Counted from the stretch's first letter, positions 21,305-33,351 are shown. The stretch is 64,000 bases of DNA from Hyparrhenia diplandra (GCA_015847255.1 JADLZK010000215.1:62001-126000); one strand, 5' to 3'. The notes: generated by a model not told the origin, from the letters alone. Program-made: numbers and translations.

Positions 21305-21870
21305 ATATCTTAACCTTTGAAAGCATATTTTTTTTTTCCTGTGAACCAGTTGGCATATAAATTTCATCAACCAATTTGTCAATGTTGTTTAGTGTATCTA
21401 ATCGGTGTCAGTATTTGGTGCACAGCATTTACATTCTCATGCATTGTAGAAAACCAAAACAAATGATAAGGCTCTACGCACACATGGGCCTGCATAGTGT
21501 TGTATTTTGTGTATGCTTAGGTAAGAGCTGGACGCCAATCGTGAAAACTGTAATGTCGTAGCTTTTAAAAATGCTGTCTCGTATGTACTACTATGTGAGA
21601 ACTGGAAGCCTAATGTCCGTGATGTTTTGGTGCACTTCTGGACCTTTTAAATGTTCTATCCCTGTGTAATACATATGCGTTTAGCCATCAAAAATCTATT
21701 CCGCCATACAGTGCTGGCTGATCTGTTACTTGAACACCGGCGCCGCAATGTTAAATTTGTTTTCCCAGTGTTATTCCATACAGCGATACACAGCCGGTCA
21801 GTCCCCCAGCGTCATGATAGCGCATGTTTTTAGTTGCGTTTTCTTGCAGTCATTGAAAACAGAACCGGCC

Positions 21871-21907
21871 AATGCCCCGCGCGCATGGGCGCGCGCAAAA
21901 GCACTAG
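21871..21907 (+). mobile_element. Helitron-type 3' terminus
   Basis: A strong GC hairpin (GCGCGC, short loop, GCGCGC at about 21879-21896) is followed by AAAAGCA and CTAG (21904-21907) with T next. Helitron 3' ends have a hairpin about 10 nt before CTRR and insert before T. The 5' end (TC) could not be located, so its extent, perhaps back to about 18.0 kb, is unknown. No Rep/helicase is visible. Confidence 0.55.
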
Positions 21908-22019
21908 TTACTCAGTAAGACCTGTAGAAATCAAGCAGCACCAGCTGCTGCAGCTGTGGTACAAGTGCTGCCGAGCAGGGCCCTAATAATCTATTTGAAT
22001 CTTCACAGGCTACCAGCTC

Positions 22020-22640
22020 TTCCATCCCGATCCCGTGTACAAGACAAAGCACCTCCTCAAGACTAATACAAAATCCGGATCAGAACCATCACCCATGAGT
22101 AACAAACGAACATCGTCACAGTAAATGAACTCTGAACACGCATCAGCATCCCCCTCTTCCCCGCACCCACGCGACCAACCGAACAAGCTCTACAGACCCG
22201 TACCCCGACCCCATCATCTAATCGAGGTATATTCTATCAGTACTTCAAGTACTCGATCCAGATCTGGTCAAGCCCCAAGAACGCACCAAGAAACTAGATG
22301 AGCACCGCAACAAGAAGGGGGGAATCAGGAAATGTCCACGCGGAGGCCTCCTCACCTTACGGCCGGCGGCGCCGGGCTAGGGTTCTTCCCTCCACGCCCT
22401 CCCGTTGGGCCTCGAGCCCCCGGGCGAGGGGATTCGCCGGCACGAGCGCGAGCGGCGTGGCATCGCGTGCCCGACTCCATGCCTGCTCGCGGTGACATGC
22501 CGCCCAAGACACAGCGCCAGGGCGTGACGGGCCGCGGTAGAGAAGTGGGAGGATGGAGCCGCCGAGACGAGCGAGGCGACGGTGACGGGCGCGGCGGGCG
22601 AGGCGGGAGGGTCGACCGAGGGTCGCTTTTTTGATAATAC
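22020..22640 (-). other. Second captured gene-5'-end-like block
   Basis: On the minus strand a GC-rich block ends AACCCTAGCCCGG...GTAAG then GTGAGG (about 22350-22385), resembling a 5' leader exon and splice donor followed by a T-rich intron-like stretch. No protein family recognised. It lies inside the hAT element, so it is likely transduplicated host sequence. Confidence 0.3.
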
Positions 22641-23480
22641 GACCGCATTAGTACCGATAAGCGAAAGCCGCATACGTACGCGCATAAATACGTAGACGCA
22701 TGGAGGATACGGATACATATGCCTTTCGCCAAATCGCTAAGGACCCTAAAGAAAAAGAAATTACAATGAGGTCCTCGTATCCCGCAGCGCCCGTCCGCGC
22801 CGGAGTCGCCGCCGCCGGCCACCACCGCCGAAGAAGACACCGTGTGCCACCGTGAGTCGGAGGAGCTCCATCGCCCGCCGGCTTTGAGAGGAGTCGGTAG
22901 ACACCCGCCCTGAAGACGGATGGAGCCGCCGGCGGTCGCCCATCGACCGGGCCGCACCCCAGCCGCCCAACTCCCGGATCCAGGCACGCCATCGACGACC
23001 GCCGCCGAGGGGAGATCGAGCCGATCCACCCGGCCGCCATCCGCAACACCCACAACCACCTCCACACTTGTGAAGAAGAAGGCCGCCAGCGAACATCACC
23101 CCGGAAGAGATGACAAGATGCGGCCTCGACTCCTTATACAGATCTCCACGGCCCGCCATTGACGCCGGAGTAGGACGCCGCCGGGCGAGGAAGAGGCCCG
23201 AAACCTTATTCCCGCGCGCCGCCGTCGCCGCCCGATGACGCCGCCAAAGCAAGCCGCGGTGGAGCATCGCCTCCCCGGGCGAACCCCTAGCTTCACCATC
23301 GATAGCCGATGGCAAGCACAACCTAGACCTAGAAACGAAACTACCTAGTCTATATACACTACAAGAACGATTCCCCTGGTTCTCCTCCCTCTCCGACGCC
23401 CATCCCGCCGCCGGAGAGGGAAGAGGACCGCGAAATCACCGCCGTAAGTCGAAGTCGCCCCTTTGTCGCCCCTTTCAACT
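22641..23480. other. GC-rich block without recognised gene
   Basis: Long ORFs occur on several frames (for example minus 22761-23321) but are compositional. No known domain seen. Confidence 0.4.
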
Positions 23481-23653
23481 ATAACATGGGGGATAGGGAC
23501 GGAAGGGTCGAGAGAATGTCTAACCCGAGGGTCGTTAGGGTCGAACCCGCGACGAAACCTGTTCTGCTTAGGGCCGAACCGATTCGATCCATCTCGCGAT
23601 TTGCAGGTGCGGGTCGGGTTCGAAAGCTGGTCGACCAACCCCTTGCAGCTCTA

Positions 23654-23765
23654 CCTCTGAGCCTCAAAGCACGGTCCCATTTTTCAGAAACTCTATTATT
23701 ATTATCCGGTCGCAGGCGTCGCAGCCTAATCAGCGAACGGCGACGGAGGCAGCCTCTGACGCGCA
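23654..23765. repeat. Duplicated locus, copy B, right part
   Basis: CAAAGCACGGTCCC through CTCTATTATTATT, GGTCGCAGG, GTCGCAG, CTAATCAGCGAACG and GACGGAGGC matches 1018-1112. It directly continues the sequence interrupted at 15929. Confidence 0.8.
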
Positions 23766-25456
23766 GGTCCAGGCTCTGAGCGCACTGTACCGTGGACTGG
23801 GTCCACCTGATGTGCACCGATCTAGGGGTTCCCCTTTGTCTCTGTATTCCAGTGCACCAGGTCCATGGGTTCAAGAGGAGGAAGGGGTGAGTCAATGGCA
23901 AGTGGGCCTGTAGGGGAAAGGATAAGGGACGGGTGCTGCTGCTGCTTGCCCATCGTTCGTCGCCTTCGTTCATCGAAACAGAGAGTGCGAGGGGGGAAAA
24001 ATAGGAGATGGGAAGGAGAGGGGAATGGAGGAAGGTGGCCGGCGGCGGTGCCTCGGTGGCCAGCGGCGGGCTTCAATCGCGATTTGGCGGGAGGCAGAGC
24101 GCGCTGGCTGCGCTCGGCGAGCGTGCCGCGGTGGCTCCGGGCTGCAGCGCGCGGCGCTCTGGTGGCAGTAGCTTGCGGCTCCTGCGAGCGGAGGAGCAGC
24201 AACAGCGACGTCGTAGGCGAGTACTGAGGAGCAGGGCGCGGTGCCGTGGTGCTCGGCCTCGCGGCGGTGACGCGCTGCTGGGCGGCGATCCAATGGCGCG
24301 TAGCCTCGGCGAGCGCGGTGGTGGTGCACCACGGCGAGCGAGGCCCCGATGGCGTGCGTGGCCGTGCGGGGGCATGGCGGTTTGCAGCTCCGGCGTGGGT
24401 GTTGCTCAGCGTGGGTAGACCGGACGGCGAGCGCGGCGCTGCAGTGGCTCGGCGTCAGGCTTCAACGCGGCGTCCCGGTGCTTGCCGCGGCTCATGGAGA
24501 AGCTTCGGGACGGAGGCAGGGCGAGGAGAGGAGTCCAGAACCTTGACCACGTGGACGGTGTCGGATGGGAAGCTGTGGCGAGGAGGATGCATCGGACGGT
24601 GGGGAACGTGGTACTGTTAATGTACAGTGCTTTTGTGAGGGGAAATCTACAGTAGATCCCACGACGTTTAAAGAATCTATCTATACTATATAGATTTACA
24701 ATTTTGTGAGCCATATATATAGGAATAGGCTGAAAAAAAATCAATTGAAGAGAATAGATGACCTATCTTTGAGTTGAGAGCTGAACATTAGAAAATGAGA
24801 GTAGAGTCATGATTGTAAGGTAAACACCAACTAAAAGGCAACCTGAAATTTGACCCATATGAAAAAGAGAGAGAGAAGGTAAAACTGTATAAATTGGAAC
24901 CCAATTCCAACTTTGTTGACTGTGCACAAATATATATAGGTTGACTGTGCACAAATAAAACAAGGTATTCTGCGGTTCTGCCAACGGATCATAGCTGTAG
25001 TTATATATACAGGTTGACTGTGCACAAATATTGGTGTGTACATTAAATTTTGTATCCTATAGCAGGTAACAATCTATTAGTGCTCCCCAAGCCAGCAAAT
25101 GAATATTTGATAGCAGAATCAAGATAATCTGATTTAGCCACCAACTTGAATAGGAAATGGGTAAGAGTGAATCTGAAGGGTTTACCTTTTCTCTTTGTCC
25201 CTCTCTCGAACAACCTCGAATCTTCCAAACCGAGGAAAAATAACATAGTTGACATACTCCAAACATGGGCTTCCTTGATCTACTTTTGGAGGGCAGAAAA
25301 AACACTCACCATTATCTTATAATCTACAAATTCCTGCAGTACGAAAATGCAAATTAAGTGAAATCATTTTGATAACATCTAGATAAGATGAGCAATATAT
25401 TACAAAAAAACTCTCAATAAGGCTACATTGACTACAAATAAATATTAAAAATGTTG
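23766..25456. other. Non-coding: GC block then AT-rich flank
   Basis: From 23766 to about 24570 the sequence is GC-rich with overlapping compositional ORFs and no recognised domain. From 24600 to 25456 it is AT-rich and non-coding. It ends at the left target duplication of the retroposon (25457-25471). Confidence 0.5.
24917..25032 (+). repeat. Three copies of GTTGACTGTGCACAAATA
   Basis: The 18-bp motif occurs near 24917, 24940 and 25013 with spacings of about 23 and 73 bp. It contains TTGAC (W-box core) and the palindrome TGTGCACA. No gene is identified beside it. Confidence 0.75.
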
Positions 25457-26270
25457 ACTCACAATCATGTTAAACCGGCCTCCTCGAGAAAATTCTACTC
25501 GCCCCGACGGGACCCCCGCCGCCACCGCCGCCCTTCCGCCCCCCGCCCTTGCTCCTCCCCTCCCCTCCCGTCTTCGCGACCCCGGGCGCGGCCGGGCGCG
25601 GATCCCCGCTTCGCGGGTCGCGCCCGTACATCGGCCGGTTTCCGGCCGGATGCCGAGGCCATGAGCGCCCCTCGGCCGGATCTAGCGCGGACACCGGCCC
25701 GAGGGGGCGGATCCGCCGGGGCCAGAGAGAGGCACGCCCGCGCGCCCCTCGAGGGAGCCGGTTGACTGCCGACGCGCCGCCGCCGCCACGCCGGCGCCGC
25801 CAGAGAGCCGCAGCGGCCACCGCCGTGGCGGCCTCTTCCCCGCCGGCCGCCATCGCCCGGCCGCGAACGCCGGACCGCGTGGCGCCGCCCCGCCCCCGCC
25901 CGCCTCCTCCTCTCAGATCCCGCTGGGGTGCGCACCGGGCCGCCGCCCTTCACCGCATCGCCACGGTGACCCCCCCCGCCCTGCAGAGCCGCGGCCATGG
26001 AGGCTCGGCCCGCCGCAGAGGACGTGCCGCAAACCGCCGCCGGGTGCCTTGCCGCGCGGCCGGGCGGAGGATGGGGTCCCTCCCTAGGGATTCGCTGAGC
26101 GAAAGGGCATACCGAGCCGGGCCCCGACCTCGGCCGCCACCCTGACTCGCTCCGCTGGCCGGTGGCGCTGTCGCACCCGGCCGCGGGCGCCGCCCCCCGC
26201 TCCCCGAGGCCGATCCGCCCGCCCCAGCCTCCAGATCCACATCGGCAAATTTTTGCCGCGCAGCGCATGC

Positions 26271-27947
26271 TGCTGGCATTTAGCGCAATCAAAGGGAAAC
26301 AGTATAAAACCCATCCCCACAACAGCTTTAAATGCGAAACCGGCATTCCCAAATAAAACCACCATGTCGGTGATCCGAAGGGATTGTCAACGGATAGATC
26401 TTGCCATCTTAGATATTTCATCCGCAGCGCCACACGGATCTATCATTGTAGCATTTCACCCGGAAGTATTCGTGGTATCGTTATTTATATTTTCCCAAAG
26501 GAAGGCATGTGATTAATAAGCTAGCATGGCATCCGAATAGAGGAACATGTGTTTGCTTAGACCAAATTGTTCATAACAGGGGTAAGCAATAACGGTTTGT
26601 GGATAGTGTGACACACACTTAAGAATCCACCAAAGAAAAGGGATAAAGAAAATAGATAAAGAATAAATGAATAACCTAATGGAGTAATTCTAATGTATCT
26701 AGTCATGGCCATATAAATGAATAGTTAAGATCATATGCAAACCGATTTAATCGTGGTTAGGTCTAGGATACCGGGGACCCCCACCAGAAGTCTCGCTTCC
26801 CACCAAGGCATTTACGAACTCCTACAAAGACATACGAACGTGGGGGATTTCAAGGGGACGGTCAAGGCTTGTCACGACCAAGCCGCCTACCCCCTCAACC
26901 GTGGCATGCACTCATATTCGCAGGTGTCGTAATACCCGCACCATGCCCGCATATCGAAAGCACTACTCTTGTCCCCCAGATCCCCACTCGTCGAATGGAC
27001 GGACTAGAACAAGAGCAAAACCCGAAGGAACAACGAACCGATATCCCACCTCTAATCAAGTTAGGCATATGATGATCGATGATGAACTCGAGATGAACAT
27101 ATCAAGATTATGATATGTAAACTATATACTAGTTCATATACCAACACAAGAACATGAACAAGACTATACTCTAGTTCATAAGTTAGGCCAAGAACATAGA
27201 TATAAGACTTGCAAATAGAAGAATGCTCCATAGAGAAGATGTATTACCAAGGCACTTTCTTCTAGGAGACAAGCCCTCCTTGTAGCTCTTCTACTCCAAG
27301 TGCTAACCAAGAAGTAAAAAGAAGAAGAAAGAAGAAGTAGAAGAAGAGAGAGAGGTAGAGGTGGTAGAGAGAGGAAGATTCTTTGGTTTCTTTGGACTCC
27401 AAGTGGGTGTGTGTTGAGAGAGGAGGAGAGGGGACTACTTATACACTTGGAGGAGGGGCCTAAATGCTAATTTACACCAAAACCGACCGGTAAACCTCCC
27501 TAATCTGGAAAGCAAACCGACCATCCCACGGCGGGAATCCCCATTTGGCAGGTGCACGAACCGCCTCCCCCGAGGTTGGGCGAAAACCGCCTCGGGGAGG
27601 GTGCGGCCGCACCAGGTGGTGCGCGGCGCACCCCCGGCTCGGCCCGGCCCGGTCTCGGTGGGGTGTCTTCCTTGTTCTTGAAAAGTTGTGGGCGGGCTTG
27701 GCTCGGCCCAATTTTGATGTTTTGGGTCGATTTGCTCCGGGCTTGTGTTTTACAATAATGCGCTTTCCGGATGGCGTACTTTGGTCGATTTTCCACTTGC
27801 TTTTATTATAAATCTGCAAAATAAAATACTAGACACTACAAGTGGAATTTTATTAGTGATAAATGCATATGAGTATAAAAAGGTATAGTTTTACTCCCTT
27901 TATGGTAGAAAGTTGACGGAAAAATATGTCGTTGGTGACCGTCAACA
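26271..27947 (-). repeat. 3' LTR of the gypsy element
   Basis: 1677 bp. In element sense it starts TGTTGACGGTCACCAACG and ends AAATGCCAGCA. It is similar throughout to 31679-33351. Confidence 0.92.
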
Positions 27948-27962
27948 AACTCCCCCAAAGCT
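27948..27962 (-). other. Polypurine tract of the gypsy element
   Basis: In element sense GCTTTGGGGGAGTT lies immediately before the 3' LTR, as required for plus-strand priming. This fixes the orientation. Confidence 0.85.
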
Positions 27963-29400
27963 TACCCTTTGCTGCGCCCCGAAAGCAAAAAGAGATAAAG
28001 TACTTGGTTGTTGATCGGGAGTTGCTACTATGCCGATTACATTTCACAAGTGCCGTGGTTATAATAAGATTTTCTACTAGAGTTTGAATAAAATGGCACA
28101 TCTTTTTCCCACCCTTTATTACCTTTCATCGTAGCGGGGGCTTTCTAGATTTTCTCAAAGTCTTGGGCGGTTGCCGATAGAACGGTTATAAACAGTAGAT
28201 GCTTATCATTCATCCTTTTTGATCAACTTTTTATCCGGGGTTTATTTATTTAGATAATATTTATTTTCGAGAAAGCATGGGCTTTATTGTTATATATATA
28301 TTTTTTGGAGAGGTGGGCTCTCGCTTCGCCCTAGACTTTTTGTCTTTTATTTTCCTCTTTCTTTTTTTTTTTAGAGATGTGGGCTCTACTCGCCCTCGGA
28401 CACTTGTCTATTTTTCATCTCATTTTTTTTTTCTCTTTTTTTTTTTTTTTTTAGCATAGCCCATATCATTTCTTTTTCTTTCAAAGTAGATTCCCGGATG
28501 TCAAGTTTCTCTTTTTGGACTAAATCATAGCAAATCCATTTGTACCATATCATACTTGGCAACAACTTAGACTAGATAGAGCCTATGCAACCCACATGAA
28601 TCGAGCTTTTTCGGGATGAGTTTTTAGACTTAGCCACTAAACCCAAACTTTAGAGAAATTCGAATTATAAAACAAAGGCGGTGTGAAACATAAGACAAAG
28701 CAACTATTCATCATTTCAATAAGGGACTAAGACTAAACATTTTTATAGCTCATATATATAAACATTAAGGCACATAGAAGAGCTACTTATTCTATTTTTT
28801 GGTTTTTTTTTTTTTTTTTAGTTTTTTTTTTTTTCAATGCAAGATTGCTGAAATTTAAACATGCTAAAATAAAATAAAATTTGATGGAAATAAATATGCA
28901 ATGCAATGATTTTGTGGGGGTCCTCCCCCAAGCTATCGGAGGCCCGTGGGTATCTTTATTTATTTTTGTTCTTTTTCGAGATAGCTGCCATTTTACCTTC
29001 GGCGGGAGGGTCCACTCTTTTGAGCATGGACTGGGACTTTCTCATTTTGTTGTTTGATGGTGCACCAGCTCCCGGAGATACGGAGGGCTGCACTTTTTTT
29101 AGCTTCCACACCTTTTGTGGAGGAGTGTATTTTGATTGTTTCTTTGGTTTTGGTTCTTCTTTTGGTGTGGAGCTACCTTAGGGGCCTTTTGTCCTTTTGT
29201 AAAGATGGGGACCTTTTCCTTCTTTGGTTTAGGAGCTGCCTTTTTCTTTTGTTCCCACCTTTTATTTTTGCCGACCGCCTTTGAAGTCTTTGCTGCCGGT
29301 CTTTAGGGGTTGGATTTCTATTTCTTTAATGCCTTGCTCCCCATATTTTATCCGGATCATTTTGCACTCTTTCCGAGACTCGGGGCCCGAATTCAAATTT
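27963..29400 (-). other. Non-coding A-rich interior of the gypsy element
   Basis: In element sense this is A-rich with long A-runs (T-runs at about 28363-28373, 28425-28453 and 28803-28834 on the plus strand) and short repeated GAGCCCAC blocks near 28310 and 28380. The pol gene would be expected here but is not seen. Confidence 0.6.
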
Positions 29401-29469
29401 TTTCTTCATTGCCATTGATATTGAAGCGATTTCTCAGCCCCAACATCAATGTGCCTTGCCGGCGTTGCT

Positions 29470-29730
29470 CAAGAATGGTCGTCCAAGGATGAGTGGTGTA
29501 TCTTTAGTGAATTCCATGTCCAACACCACAAAGTCACCGGGACAAAATACCCTCGGATTTTCACAGGTATGTCTTCTCGCAATCCTATTTGGATACCTTA
29601 TAGATGAGTCCGCCCGGCTGTAGTGTCATAGATGTTGGCTCTAGATTTGTATGTTTGAGTTTGTCAAAGACGGACTTTGGCATGACACTAACATCGGCGC
29701 CCAAATCACATAAGGCGTGGTTGATTGTTT
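29470..29730 (-). pseudogene. Retropepsin (aspartic protease) remnant
   Basis: Minus-strand frames give LCDLGADVSVMPKSVFDKL (about 29720-29660) and, after frame changes, REDIPVKIRGYFVPV (about 29585-29540) and a decayed LILGRP-like end (about 29480). This is the usual plant gypsy protease order; the catalytic D-x-G-A is present as DLGA. Frameshifts prevent a continuous product. Confidence 0.75.
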
Positions 29731-30432
29731 GTGTTCGATTGAGCGAGGAATTGTAGGGCATCCCGGATCTTTCTTCTTTTCAAAGTGCGGATGATTCGGG
29801 ATAGCGCACCGCATTCTTGATTAACTTCACAACCTCCGTTGTTGGCAGTGGCGCTTGTTTTCGATGATATCTTTTATGTACTTGGCATATGGCGGCACAT
29901 GGAGCATGTCTAGGAGTGGCACACTTACATGTACTTTCTCGGATCATCTCCATGAATCGAAAGTGAACTATTCATCCAAAGGTTCGCTTCCTTGTTCTTG
30001 TGGTGAAGGGTAGGTATGCGTTGTGTCAGATATTCCAATGGTACCTCCTCCACTTCGGTTCTTTACGCTACTTGTGGGGTTACCTCTTGAGGCGACTTCT
30101 CTTTCTTTTTCCTCACCGTAGAATTGGGATTTGGTGGGTCACGCAGTAGATCTCCCCTCCGGTAGTTAATGTGCATTTATGCTCTCCTGGGGGCTTCAGA
30201 TTGCCTCGAAGCTTTTTTTCTCCCACCATTATTGGGAGACGAGTAGCTAGCCGGGCTATTCGTGCTTCAATCTTTTTGTTGAAGTTCAACTGATTTGTCA
30301 TAGCAGAGTTGAGTCCGTCCAAATTTTGCTGACTCCTTCTAAGATGTTATCACCGGCTCATCTTTTGGTGAGGTTTTTCGTTGATCTTGGCTTGGCCCAA
30401 TACTGGGTCCTTGAATGACGGGCCGACCGGGG

Positions 30433-31450
30433 TTATAATTGGAATTGTACCCCGTTACCTTGGAATGGTGGCTCGGATCGGGTTGTTCGGCCCGCCGAGG
30501 TTGGCGATACCCGTTCTTTGTTGATGAAGGCTTCTTCTTCACGGGTCTCGGGGCGATTATCCCCCGAGTGGCCAACACCACCACACGTCTCACAGGTCAT
30601 GTGAGCGCCCGTGGGCATAAACCGGGTGCTTTCGGGTAATTGAGTCTGCGGCCGCGCTCCTCCGGTTTCTTCAGAAAAGATCCATTTTACGCAAGCATAT
30701 CCGCCTCCTTCACGGTATGCATGCCTTTTTGTGTTTTGGCTAGGGCTCTGTCTTCGCCCCAGCTACGATTTGCCACCATTTTGTCAATCGGGGCTATTGC
30801 CCGATCTATGGTGAGCGATAGAAATGCGCCACAGCCGGCGTCGAGGTGCCCCTTTGATATGGCCGTGAGACCATTGTAGAAGTTTTGGAGCACCAGCCAG
30901 TTCTCCATCCCGTGGTGCGGGCATGCTAGAATATATTCTTGCAGCCTTTCCCACGCCTCGGAATGGGTTCCATTGTTGTCTGCTTTGAAATTGGCGATCC
31001 TCCCCTCGGGGCATTGGTTTTGCCCATGGGAAGAACTTAGCCAAGAACGCCGCGGGAGCACTTGGCCCACGTCTCGACGACTTCCTTGTCCTTGTAGAAC
31101 CATTGTTTCGCCTTCCCCACAAGGGAGAAAGGAAAACAAATGAGCCCCGATAACGTCGGGTTCGGCGCCCTGATGACGATGGTGTCGCACGGCTCAAGGA
31201 AGTGTTGGAGATGAGCGTTGCGCCCCTCGCTAGGCAGTCCCACAGAATGGACTAGCTGCACCATGGTGATCAGCCCAGTCGCCCGCTCAAAGTTTTTATC
31301 GCCACATTCACCACCGGCCCGGGCACGCGTTGGTGACGGCGGGAGTAGAGAAATCGCGCAGCGACTTTCCGGGGCCATGGCTTGAGATGCGGTTGGTGCG
31401 GGGATGTCGGTCTCGACCGTCGGGGTTCCAGCGAAGAAGAAGAAGCGCAC
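30433..31450 (-). pseudogene. Gypsy gag remnant with zinc knuckle
   Basis: Gag forms the particle and binds RNA. Minus-strand blocks in order are VHSVGLPSEGRNAHLQHFLE, FPFSLVGKAKQWFY, SEAWERLQEYILACPHHGM, LQNFYNGL and GAFLSLTIDRA (about 31280-30790), matching the retrotransposon gag domain of Tat/Athila-type elements. Downstream is a CCHC-type knuckle, CETCGGVGHSGDNRPE (about 30590), in which the last cysteine is arginine. Blocks lie in at least three frames, so the gene is broken. Confidence 0.87.
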
Positions 31451-31678
31451 GAGACCTGTTCTTCCTTAGGAGTGCCTCCGGATCGGGAGATGAAGTTTTT
31501 CGGCAGTAAGGAAACCCGACACACTATCCCTGTTTTCATCCACAATAGGAGAAAACATAAAGATTAGCCTGTATGAGCAAATGGTAACCACGCACACGTT
31601 CATATTCATAGCCAGCTAGTTTATTTATTATTTTTTTTTTTTTTCACAATGCCTTCCCCCAACGGGCGCTTAAATGCT

Positions 31679-33351
31679 TGTTGGCATTTCTTAGCGCAAT
31701 AAAAGGAAGCAGTATAAAACCCATCCCCAATAACGGCGCGAAATGCCACCGACATTCCCAAATAAAACCACCATGTCGGTGATCCAAAGGGATTGTCAAC
31801 GGGATAGATCTTGCCATCTTAGATATTTCATCCGCAGCGCATCGGATCTATCATTGTAGCATTTCACCCGAAGTATTAAAGGGTATCGTTATTTATATTT
31901 TCCCAAAGGAAGGCATGTGATTAATAAGCTAGCATGGCATCTGAATAGAGGGAACATGTGTTTGCTTAGACCGAATTGTTCATAACGGGGGTAAGCAATA
32001 ACGGTTTGTGGATAGTGTGACACACACTTAAGAATCCACCAGAAAAAGGATAAAGAAAAATAGATAAAGAATAAATGAATAACCTAATGGAGTAATTCTA
32101 ATGTATCTAGTCATGGCCATACAAATGAATAGTTAAGATCATATGCAAATTGATTTAATCGTGGTTAGGTCTAGGATACCGGGGAGACCCCACCGGGAAG
32201 TCTACTTCCCACCAAGGCATTTCTTAACTCCTACAGCACATACTGAACGGGGATTTCAAGGGGACGGTCAAGGCTTGTCACGACCAAGCCCTACCCCCTC
32301 AACCGTGGCATGCACTCATATTCGCGCAGTGTCGTAATACCGGCACCATGCTCACATATCAGAGCACTACTCTTGTCCCCCGTGATCCCCACTCATCGAA
32401 TGGACGGACTAGAACAAGAGCAAACCCGAAGGAACAACGAACCGATATCCCACCTCTAATCAAGTTAGGCATATGATGATCGATGATGAACCGAGATGAA
32501 CATGTCAAGATTATGATATGTAAATTGTATACTAGTTCATATACCAACACAAGAACATGAACAAGACTATACTCTAGTTCATAAGTTAGGCCAAGAACAT
32601 AGATATAAGACTTGCAAATAGAAGAATGCTCCATAGAGAAGATGTATTACCAAGGCACTTTCTTCTAGGAGACAAGCCCTCCTTGTAGCTCTTCTACTCC
32701 AAGTGCTAACCAAGAACTAAAAGAAGAAGAAAGAAGAAGTAGAAGAAGAGAGAGAGGTAGAGGTGGTAGAGAGAGGAAGATTGCTGGTTTGCTGGACTCC
32801 AAGTGGTGTGTGTTGAGAGAGGAGGAGAGGGGGACTATTTATACACTTGGAGGAGGGGCCTAAATGCTAATTTACACCAAAACCGACCTGGTAAACCTTC
32901 CTAATCTGAGCAAACCGACCATCCCACGGCGGGAAGCCCCATTTGGCAGGTGCACGAACCGCCCCCGAGGTTGGGCGAAAACAGCCTCGGGAGGGTGCGG
33001 CCGCACTGTGGTGGTGGCGCCGCACCGCCCCGGGCTCGCCCGCCCGGGTCTCGTGGGGGTGTCTTCCTTCGCCTTGAAAAGTTGTGGGCCGGGCTTGGCT
33101 CGGCCCAATTTTGATGTTTTGGGTCGATTTGCTCCTCGGGCTTGTGTTTTGCAATAATGCGCTTTCCTGATGGCGTACTTTTGGTCGATTTCCACTTGCT
33201 TTTATTATAAATCTGCAAAATAAAATACTAGACACTACAAGTGGAATTTTATTAGTCATAAATGCATATGAGTATAAAAGGTATAGTTTTACTCCCTTTA
33301 TGGTAGAAAGTTGACGGAAAAAAAATATGTCGTTGGTGACCGAATCCAACA
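31679..33351 (-). repeat. 5' LTR of the gypsy element
   Basis: 1673 bp. In element sense it starts TGTTGGATTCGGTCACC and ends AAATGCCAACA. The start differs from the 3' LTR by a few bases (TGTTGGATTCGG against TGTTGACGG). Confidence 0.92.

Larger units (their letters stand above)
18931..21870. other. Intron-like AT-rich region leading to the Helitron end
   Basis: Non-coding, T-rich sequence without recognisable exons. It contains the diverged direct duplication at 20700-21040 and the SINE-like piece at 21168-21304. Confidence 0.4.
15930..23653. mobile_element. 7.7-kb hAT-type element splitting copy B
   Basis: Copy B stops at 15929 and resumes at 23654, and the 8-bp CCTCTGAG is present on both sides (15922-15929; 23654-23661), as hAT insertions create. 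The termini TAAGGGTGTAA (left) and TAGAGCTGCAA (complement of right) are imperfect, hAT-like inverted repeats. Subterminal GTGCGGGTCGGG and AGGGTCGAACC motifs occur near both ends (15943, 16006; 23606, 23537). No hAT transposase was recognised. The interior contains gene-like GC blocks, a Helitron-type 3' end and a SINE-like piece, so it is a non-autonomous carrier or one enlarged by later insertions. Confidence 0.78.
26271..33351 (-). mobile_element. Ty3/gypsy LTR retrotransposon, gag-protease only
   Basis: Two direct LTRs (26271-27947 and 31679-33351) are flanked by a perfect 5-bp target duplication CATGC (26266-26270; 33352-33356). The gag style, the purine-rich tract next to the left LTR and the frames show that the element reads on the minus strand. 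Internal DNA is only 3.7 kb and contains gag and retropepsin remnants of the Tat/Athila-like gypsy type. No reverse transcriptase, RNase H or integrase was recognised. It is likely a non-autonomous or internally deleted element that depended on a full-length partner. The LTR copies remain very similar, mostly differing by small indels, so the insertion is fairly recent. Confidence 0.93.

Noticed and set aside
23357..23367. CACTACAAGAA as a second CACTA terminus
   Set aside because: No matching opposite end or 3-bp target duplication was found; probably chance or a decayed scrap.
1..23765. Copies A and B as the two LTRs of one large retrotransposon
   Set aside because: The interval contains EXO70 and HyPRP pseudogenes and unrelated DNA elements, no TG...CA ends, PBS or polypurine tract; a duplication fits better.
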